From NCBI GenBank assembly GCA_024500155.1, contig CM044871.1, forward strand, positions 32,114,728 to 32,178,727: 64,000 nucleotides of DNA. The letters run 5' to 3'. This DNA is from Chenopodium formosanum (Eukaryota; Streptophyta; Magnoliopsida; Caryophyllales; Amaranthaceae). Within the stretch, counting starts at the first letter, position 1; each line of letters begins with the position of its first letter. Below, piece after piece: positions 56,965 to 64,000 of the stretch. A program made the translations under genes and the position numbers. Under the pieces are notes generated by a model. It was not told the DNA's origin. It worked only from the letters and a program-made list of their open reading frames with translations, and searched no databases.

Positions 56965-57687
56965 GTGAGAAAACCCGACCTTCCAAATCCCCAAAAGTTT
57001 ATGAGGAACAAATTAGATGAACAATTTAGCAGATTCCTTGACATGTTGAAGGAGGTTCATCTTTCTACCCCTCTCACCGAAGATATGACCCAAATGCCTA
57101 GATATTCCAAATTCCTTAAGGATATCTTGAGTGGCAAAAGAGAGTGCAATGAGATAGATTTGGTAGAGCTTGGTGAGCGTTGTAGTGCATTGATTCACAA
57201 TAACCTACCAAAGAAGATGAAAGATTTGGGTAATTTCTCCATTCCTTGCAAAATCAAGAGTAAGTTGTTTGAAAATGCATTGTGTGACTTAGGTGCTAAT
57301 GTTAGCATTATGCCTTACTCGGTGTTTAAGAAGCTCAAGCTAAGAGAACTTCTTCCTACGAACATGACCTTGCAATTGGTCGATAGATCCATTAAGATCC
57401 CAAAAGGAAAAGTTGAGGAAGTTCCCCTTAGGATAGGTGGTTTCACAATTCCCGTAGATTTTATTGATCTAGAAATTGAAGAGAATGACCACATTTCTAT
57501 TATAATAGGGAGATCGTTCTTAGCTACCTCGGGTGCTTTAATAGATGTTAAGGGAGGTCGTATCACTTTGAGAGTTGATAATGAAAAAGAAAGTTTTAAG
57601 CTAAAATCGATGAATGAATCCTTGTATTTGGTGAAAGGGATCTTTAATGATAATTCCCTTCGTTCATTGGATAATGTGTATGATTAA
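56965..57687 (+). pseudogene. Athila D protease region
   Basis: Encodes KPDLPNPQKFMRNKLDEQFS, then MPRYSKFLKDILSGKRECNE and the aspartic protease: CDLGANVSIMPYSVFKKL (active-site Asp with LGA), LLPTNMTLQLVDRSIKIPKG, FTIPVDFIDLEIEENDH, IIIGRSFLATSGALIDVKGG. The frame ends LDNVYD at 57687, shifted relative to copy C by a small indel. The coding sequence is cut by Ogre F at 57728, before RT. Confidence 0.85.
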
Positions 57688-57727
57688 TTCTTCAACTAAT
57701 GGTGTTCGTGAGATTTTTGATGATGTG

Positions 57728-59674
57728 TGTAGGCATCGTTCAAAGTGCGCCTACATTAAGCATGTGGTGAATATGCTTGGCACTCATAGGAAGTGGGAAT
57801 TGACATATACGATTAGGGACAAGGAAAGTAGGGAGCCGCCAACAAGTTTTTAAGGAACTTGTAAACCGTTCACGGATCATAAAAGGCAACCGCAAATAAA
57901 AGGACAGCGATAGGCACCAACGATTAACCCGTGAAGTTTACACCCCATTCATAATCCATAAGATTACTAACTCCATATGGTTCGAAAACACAAAATGAGG
58001 ATAGAGGATGATGGTACGAAGTGAGTCATGGAGTCACATTACCCCGTATTGGCCTGTACACGATTCTTATAGTGAAAAGTGATTCTTGCGATCTCAAAGG
58101 CATGCAAATAAGATATTCAATTTGCTCCAAACTATTATTAGGCTAAATTGGTTGAATATTAATGCAACATATAATTCTAAAATATTAGTGATCACTTTAA
58201 TTAACAACAAGATTAAAAAGGAACATAAACCGGTTGTTCAAATTATCTTATTAGGCGTGATTTTCAATTACACATTGCCTTTCACATGTAATATGGTGAT
58301 CAATAAATTATTATAGAATAAACATTAATATTGGAAGCAATTCAACAATAATAGCATTAGTCAAATCAAATAATAAACCTAATCATGATACTAGCAACAA
58401 GAATAAAAATAAGAGTACTTAAGTGATTAATTACTCACTTTCCGTGTTTTCTTGAATTGCTACATCATGAATAAACTGTTAGTAACTTCAATAAATATAA
58501 ATCAAATTGAAATAACTAAAAAAAGATAAAAATTAGAGTTGATTTGGTCCAAACCCTCAGTCAGTTATACCTTTCACGCCTTTGTTTAAGTATAGAACTT
58601 TGGGTATTGTATGAACTCCTTGGAGTGCTTAAGGAAGGAATGAAAGAATAGGGAGGCTAGTGTTTAGGCTAAAAAGGAAGAAGAGAATTATTTTGTGATC
58701 AAGCTTGTTGATCATTGAAAAAGATGAGACATGACCTCTATTTATAAGGAAAAAAAAAGGTCGAAGAATTAAGAAAAGATAAGAAATCGAATTGGAATAA
58801 TACTCTTGCGATAGACAAAAGATTTTGCGGTTTTTATTTTTATCATATATTTTGATCCATAAATTGGAATAAGATAAATAATATGTCGTTGAAAGATGTT
58901 AAAGTATAATTTCCAACCCAATTGGAATTAGATTAAAATAATTTTTAGAACAAAAGATATGGACGAAAAAGTGGGACGGTGTCAGTTTTGGATAGAGTTT
59001 GATATTTCATTCATATCTTTTCTGTTATAGCTCGGAATAGAAATTATGATATATAATTGGAAACATAATTTCAAGGGATATCCAACCATCTAAGATTTGG
59101 ATAAAAACTATGAGGCACAAAAATAATATCTGTCGATCTTTGAACGTCTTTCAATAGAATTAGCTTTAGAACTTTCAAAAAGAAAAGTTTCCAATTAATC
59201 CTAATTTGTTTAGGAATGAGATTAAATAATTGGACCCTCCACATGATCATTGGGTCGTAGGTAAGGTGGGCGTAGGTTTGGTTTGAGCTCAATTTTGTAT
59301 TTTGGCTATAACTTATTCGTTATAACTCGGATTTGGCCTTATAATATATTGTTGGAAAGATATTTTAAAGCCCCATACAATTATTAAATCATTTTACCCA
59401 GATTATGGACAAAAATAATCTGGAATAAACGTTTTATAAAAAGGACACGAAATGAATGATTTTTAAGGACACGAAATGATTTATTTTTGGTTTAAAGGCA
59501 CGAAAAGAGGAAAATAAGTTATGGTTTAGGGAAATAGGCTAGGAATTTGGTTGGTTTATGAAATGGAAATATGGATTTAAGCACTCTAAGATTAAATACT
59601 CAACCCGACCAATAATGGCGGTGAAAGGTTGTTTATCGGGTTTGGTTTTGGGGAAACATTTTTAGGTGTCTGCA
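57728..59674 (-). mobile_element. 3' LTR of Ogre F
   Basis: 1947 bp, on the minus strand TGCAGACACC (59674) to GATGCCTACA (57728). TATA box TATAAATA at 58739-58746 (minus). I see no palindrome array upstream of this TATA box, unlike E and H. Its promoter reads towards 57728 and out into Athila D antisense. Confidence 0.85.
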
Positions 59675-59690
59675 GAAGCCCCCACTTTAA
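59675..59690 (-). other. Polypurine tract of Ogre F
   Basis: On the minus strand TTAAAGTGGGGGCTTC adjoins the LTR start. Same element signature as in E and H. Confidence 0.75.
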
Positions 59691-59869
59691 TTGAGTTTGT
59701 AGAACGTTAGCTTCGAAAACAATAGTCAAAGTAGTCGAGAGGGACGGAGAATGATTTAAGACATTCTGCTATCCTAAATCACTCCATGTACGCCGATACC
59801 TACAGAAAAATGTTAAATCTAAAAATAAAAGAGTAAAGGGATAGAATGCTTATCTGACACCAGTGTATC

Positions 59870-60340
59870 GGTGAAAAATGAGTTTGGTAGCTTCCTATGC
59901 TTGAAGGAATCCACCGGATGATGTTTCGTTGAGATACTTTCCATGCATGAGGAAAGTCGACAGATGAGTTTGGTAGCTTTCTATGCTTGAAGAAATTTAC
60001 CGGATGATACTTTCCATGCTTGAGAAAAGTCGACATATGAATTTGGCGGTTTTCTATGCTTGAAGAAATCCACCGGATAATACTTTCTTTACTTGAGGAA
60101 AGTCGACATATTATTTTGGTAGCTTTCTATGCTTGAAGAAATCTACCGGATGATACTTTCCATGCTTGAGGAAAGTCGACATATGAATTTGGCGGTTTTC
60201 TATGATTAAAGAAATCCAACCGATAATACTTTCGATGCTTGAGGAAAGTCGGCAGATGATTTTGATAGCTTTCTATGCTTGAAGAAATCCACCGGTTGAC
60301 ACTTTCCATGCTTGAGGAAAGACTTATCTGATGATTAGAT
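59870..60340 (-). repeat. 73-bp tandem repeat of Ogre F
   Basis: Units carry TGAGGAAAGTCGACA and GCTTGAAGAAATCCACCGG; the AGTCG word recurs at about 59954, 60028, 60101, 60174 and 60247, period 73. It is a diverged relative (reverse orientation) of the E array at 29945-30310, at the same place relative to the LTR. Confidence 0.85.
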
Positions 60341-60412
60341 TCCAAGTCTCTGTGTATCGAGAACCTTGCGTCGTGAATCGTCTTCGCTTGGGTGATGATC
60401 ACTAAAATGATG

Positions 60413-60636
60413 ATGGTTTGCTTGTCCCCGAACTTGAGCTGTATATGGTTCGCTTGTCCCTGAACGTGGGTTGTAGATGGTTTGCTTATCCCCAAACGTG
60501 GGCCATAAATGGTTCGCTTGTCCCCGAACGTGAGATGTAGATGGTTCGCTTGTCCCCGAACGTGGGTTGTAGATGGTTTGCTTGTCCTCGAACGTGGGTT
60601 GTAAATGGTTCGCTTGTCCCCGAACGTGGGCTGTAG
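60413..60636 (-). repeat. 32-bp tandem repeat of Ogre F, 7 copies
   Basis: Units start at 60413, 60445, 60477, 60509, 60541, 60573 and 60605: exact 32-bp period. Core GGTTCGCTTGTCCCCGAACG contains the imperfect palindrome TTCG...CGAA. Elements E and H lack it. Confidence 0.9.
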
Positions 60637-62101
60637 ATGAGACCTGCAAAATAAAATTTACCAAGGGACTCGTATAGACTATGATTGACTTGACCAACTA
60701 ACTTGATCAAGCTTGACTTGACATGACATGACATTTTTATAACTTGTGGTTGTGTGTGTCTATGGTGTGTGTGCGCAAACACAAGCAATAGAAAATGCAA
60801 AAGCAAAAAATTTCCGTCATTTTTGTCATGAGACAAGTGGAAGGTACTGACTTTCTCCCGAAAAAGAAAGACGTGAAAAATGAAGCTTTGTTTTCAAACT
60901 TCCCTTGATAAAAAATTTTGAAAAAGTTTTTGAACTTCCCCAAAAGAAAAAGAGAAGAAGTTTTGAACTTCCTCCTTGAGCAATACGAAATTAATCATAT
61001 GGATTAAATTGCTTGTCTTGAAAATAATGTATGCATGATGCATGTTCTTAGACCAAGAGAGCTAAGGACAATTACATCATGTGACACGATAGATGAGTAA
61101 ACTTAGGTCATGGAGCTAAGCATCATATATGGTGTAAAGAAGCGATCTTGAACGTCACTTAGATATGGAAGCTAAGCACTTATATAGATGAAATGATTGA
61201 TGAGTATTGCATAACGAAAGTTGCTTAGGTCAAGTAGCTAAGCACGATATGATTTGTATGATTAACAATCATTGATATATAAATGGTACTAAGCACATTA
61301 TGCGATGCGTGAAACAATGAACATTGCTCAGGTCAGAAAGCTAAGCAAGTATACAATGTTTCTTCTAATGAATGTTGTCTTGAAATATGATGAAACATGC
61401 AAAGTGTTGAAACAAGATTTCGTGAAAAGGGTTCTTAAATGGAAGGATGATATGGATATGGATATGGATGTGTGAGTGAAGTGTGTGAATGTGATACTAA
61501 GGCTGGCTGCAAGGGTTATGGTGATGGAAATATATGTGAGAAGAGTCAAAGATGATGACTCTTTAGGCTAGGTAAGCTTATGTGATGTGGGTTTAAGCCC
61601 CCAAGTCTAGCTCTAGACGGATAGGGTCATAGGGATTAGCATTGGATTCTTTGACTCGGTCATGCATATGAATGTGGCCGCACCTCAATGTGAGGTTGCC
61701 TACGTATCCGTTAGGAATCAGGCCGAACGTAGCTCTAGCCAAACTTTGCACAAGTGTGTGTACACCTCAAAGAGGTATTTCAAGGGTTTTAATGTAATTA
61801 AGTTGATGGTTTAAAGAAGAAAAGGGTACAAGGCTCAAGACTCAAGAGAAGCCCTTAGACATGCGGTGTTTCAAGGGTTGTAATGTAATTAAGTTGATGG
61901 TTTTTTTTTTTTAATCAATGTGGGAAATCTCATATCATGCGGTCCATCACTCACTTAATATTCAAGTTTCTCAGGCACAGTACCAAGCACTCGATGAGAG
62001 ACGCAATTTGAGACGTGTTCATATCAAAGACATGGGAACACTTGCCCTTAGACATTGTTTTATTGTTGCTTTGCTACTTTTTTTTCTTGCTTTTGAATGT
62101 T
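60637..62101 (-). other. Noncoding region of Ogre F
   Basis: No gene. It shares blocks with H: TTTCTCCCGAAAAAGAAA near 60850 (H: 41880), AAGCCCCCAAGTCTAGCTCT near 61595 (H: 42305), the post-pol block 61677-61741, and TTTCTCAGGCACAGTACC near 61968 (H: 42723). Repeated AGCTAAGCAC-type words lie at 61080-61350. Confidence 0.55.
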
Positions 62102-63899
62102 TGACAGGGGAATAAACGCGTCGTCAATTGTCTATCCCTAGATCAAATACAATTTATACAACCTAAACAAACCTAATACGAGTATAAGGCAAGCATAGGG
62201 GTCGAACCACAGAGAACGGTAAACACCACCAAATGTTATCGACAATTAAGATAGTCCGGAATAGGAGATAAATAAACTAAAGTCTAAAGATGCTAAAACA
62301 AGAAATAAAACATTAAGGGAAATGGTTTAGGTATAGCATTCACTTGAACATAAACAAAGGCATAGAAATTGAATTAATTATGAACTAAACATGCTCGAAT
62401 ATCGAAATTAAGAATCCAATCTAGCCGCCTTCCGGGGTCAATTGGCTTCTCCTAACATAGCCTCTATGTTTCAACATTAGAACCATATACTAGGAGGTAC
62501 TATTAAATAACAATCGATAGTAATGAACCTTAACTAAGTCAACTTCCGTTTCTTGTTAGAAAAGATTCACCTTTAATCAACCAACAATGTGCACTTGCAA
62601 GAAGATTAAAGAATATCAAGCATATAAAGACTTTAATCACAAATAAATCAATTCTAAACCCTAGAACATGCTCAAGGTCCAACTACACCACAACCATCCC
62701 CTTAATGGGGAAATTACCCACTAATCATGATAATAACAAGATTAATCAACAAATAATCAAGAATCAACATGATCAACAAGCAATACCAACAACTAAAAAA
62801 ATAATCAAAATAAACAAATAAAAATAGAGGAGAGAGAGTAAGAAATTGCTCATTAATTGAAGATGAAGGTCTACAAAGGATTAAACAAGCTCCTTCTTCA
62901 AAATCCAAGTTCATTAATGAAGAAAACCTCACTTTCTCTCTCTACCAAAGAAGACTAATCCTAACCTAACCTAGAGAGAGAAGCTCTCCTAAAACTAATT
63001 AGAGAGTGGAATAGATAGTTATTCAATTCTCCTCCAAAACGTTCTAAAAAAGGGACTTATATAGTCCGTACAGAGTCAGCTGAGAAAAGGAGAGGTCCGA
63101 CCGAACAAATGGGAAGGTTCGGCCGGACTACAAGGTAGGTTCGGCCGGACCATGGGTAGGTTCGGTCGAACCATGGGTAGGTTCGGCCGGACCATGGGTA
63201 GGTTCGGTCGAACCATGGGTAGGTTCGGCCGAACCATGGGTAGGTTCGGTCGAACCTCCCTGATCCTGGTCTGGTCGAACTCCTGTGGTTCGGCCACTCC
63301 TGCAAAACTGCCAATTTTCATCTTGCCCCTGCCTCGAAGTTCGGCCGAACCACTGAGCAGGTTCGGCCACACTTTGGTTCGGCCACACCATCAGGAGGTT
63401 CGGCCGAACCTCTTCTGAATCATGCTTCCTCTAGCTTCCTTTGAGCTTCCTTTGAGCTTAGCTTCCTCCTCTTGAAAATCTCGATGGTTCCTACAAAGCA
63501 TAAGCATGAAAAGCACAATAAGAACAAAGCGGGAAGACTAAGAAAAGGGAGGATAAAGGAGAAAGAAAAGAGAAAGCAAAGCTAAGTAAAAATGCTTAGA
63601 AAGAGGGCCAAACAAGTGCAAACGAGGGGAGAATCCTTAGAGAAAAAGGATAAAAGAGTGGCATAAATGCCACTCATCAAAATAAAGAACGAAATATAAC
63701 AAATCAAAAGCAAATAAAATACGAAAATAGACTAATTCTAATAAAAACTACGAAAAGAACTAAAACACGACAAAATTACCAAAATAAACAAGAAGCTTTA
63801 TTAAAGAGAAAACAAGAGAAAGAAATGAAAATAAGATAAAATAAACACGAAAATGACTCTAAAACTACTCCCTAAGAGTGACATAAATGTCACTCATCA
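62102..63899 (-). mobile_element. 3' LTR of Athila G
   Basis: 1798 bp; on the minus strand from TGATGAGTGACATTTATG to ...TTATTCCCCTGTCA. Minus-strand TATA box near 63057-63063 (TATATAAG). The LTR is longer than that of A mainly through the palindrome module at 63108-63415. Confidence 0.88.
63108..63415 (-). promoter_or_regulatory. GGTTCGGCCGAACC array with 21-bp phase, Athila G
   Basis: Units of 21 bp start at 63136, 63157, 63178, 63199, 63220 and 63241 (TAGGTTCGGCCGGACCATGGG and variants). The fully symmetric 14-bp form is at 63222-63235. Further single copies are at about 63110, 63341, 63362 and 63398. The block lies upstream of the minus-strand TATA box near 63060. Here the spacers are also similar, so part of the array is a recent tandem repeat. 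Confidence 0.8.
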
Positions 63900-64000
63900 A
63901 ATTCCCCCAAGCTAAACCTTTGCTCGTCCTCGAGCAAAGCTAAGGCAAAAGAGAACAAGATGGAATTATTTAAAGCAAAAGAAACAAAATAGAAACAAAG

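Larger units (their letters stand above)
53228..57727 (+). mobile_element. Athila element D (+ strand), 5' part
   Basis: 5' LTR 53228-54860, primer site 54864, gag, and protease to 57722, then interrupted by Ogre F at 57728. The rest lies beyond the window, on the far side of F and G. Its left end abuts minus-strand Athila gag at 53222, so it probably inserted into Athila C's gag in opposite orientation; TTAGA (53223-53227) would be the target duplication, which cannot be checked here. Confidence 0.8.
56015..58420 (+). repeat. Right arm of the large inverted repeat
   Basis: Counterpart of 50884-53222. It includes gag tail, protease and the first 693 bp (R-U5 side) of the F LTR in its original, complete context. 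The right border at 58420 is inside the F LTR and does not coincide with any element border, so the duplication did not arise by transposition. Confidence 0.85.
57728..62101 (-). mobile_element. Ogre-like element F (minus strand), 3' part
   Basis: 3' LTR 57728-59674, purine tract, two tandem repeat arrays and conserved noncoding blocks, then interrupted at 62102 by Athila G. No coding sequence is in the window; gag and pol, if any, lie beyond G. It is related to E and H through its LTR ends, purine tract and post-pol block. It is inserted in the protease region of Athila D. Confidence 0.8.
62102..64000 (-). mobile_element. Athila element G (minus strand), 3' LTR and start of interior
   Basis: 3' LTR 62102-63899, purine tract 63900-63912 (AATTCCCCC on the + strand), and about 90 bp of interior closely matching Athila A at 10448-10500 (CAAGCTAAACCTTTGCTCGTCC). 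The rest lies beyond the window. Inserted in Ogre F, it is the youngest layer of this stack. Confidence 0.85.

Noticed and set aside
63057..63418. Several open frames with a repeated 7-residue unit (PNLPMVR, YPWFGRT)
   Set aside because: A 21-bp repeat without stops opens several frames at once on both strands. It lies in LTR U3, upstream of the TATA box.
1..64000. Ordinary host genes, tRNA or rRNA genes
   Set aside because: I searched both strands for conserved host protein words and RNA gene cores and saw none; all credible coding sequence belongs to retroelements.

Overview
This window is plant nuclear DNA, almost certainly from a eudicot with a large, repeat-rich genome. It holds Ogre/Tat and Athila Ty3/gypsy LTR retrotransposons, a plant-type Stowaway MITE and a hAT MITE. 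I see no ordinary host gene, no rRNA or tRNA gene, no CRISPR array and nothing prokaryotic. The species cannot be named from the sequence. It reads as a heterochromatic block of nested retroelements, dated relative to one another by their insertions.

Layout. 1-1329: end of an LTR of an unassigned element. 1330-6858: 3' part of a Tat (Retand-like) element with an integrase tail, tandem repeats, an antisense multi-exon gene (3012-5788) and a 3' LTR. 6859-8873: older DNA holding a complete hAT MITE (7275-8369, 8-bp target duplication) and a Stowaway MITE (8514-8772). 8874-35238: Athila copy A on the minus strand, split by a complete 18.86-kb Ogre-like element, E (13325-32184, + strand, duplication GTAGT). 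35239-53222: a second minus-strand Athila, C, which lost its RT/RNase H/integrase region. C carries a solo Athila LTR (35993-37505) and a complete 10.5-kb gag-only Ogre relative, H (38435-48931). From 53228: Athila D (+ strand), apparently inserted in C's gag. D is interrupted by Ogre F (minus, from 57728), and F by Athila G (minus, from 62102).

Element E is the most remarkable object. Besides one gag-pol frame (a single in-frame TGA in RT), it carries two antisense, intron-containing genes 3' of pol: a DUF7745-like protein and a plant mobile domain (PMD, MAIN/MAIL1-type) protein. Every noncoding segment around its genes contains arrays of an 11-bp palindrome (CCGTGTCACGG, variant CCGTCTGACGG). 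Array centres are 20 or 21 bp apart while the 9-bp spacers are unrelated. Such arrays stand upstream of TATA boxes in both LTRs and in the promoter of the DUF7745 gene, and around the start of the PMD gene. I found no full copy in coding sequence. Other elements show the same design with different palindromes: TGGCGCCA in H (20 bp), GGCGCGCC in Athila D (21 bp), GGTTCGGCCGAACC in Athila G (21 bp), CCGCGCCCGCGG in Athila A. I infer that these are phased binding sites of element-specific regulators, comparable in logic to the VANC/VANDAL anti-silencing system.

Two further points stand out. The antisense gene of the Tat element probably starts at 5788 with a peptide nearly identical to the histone H3 N-terminus (ARTKQT retained, K9 replaced by R). 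Between 50884 and 58420 there is a large inverted repeat in which both arms carry the same Ogre LTR at the same nucleotide of an Athila protease gene, which points to template switching or conversion after insertion. All coordinates, splice sites and identities were read by eye.
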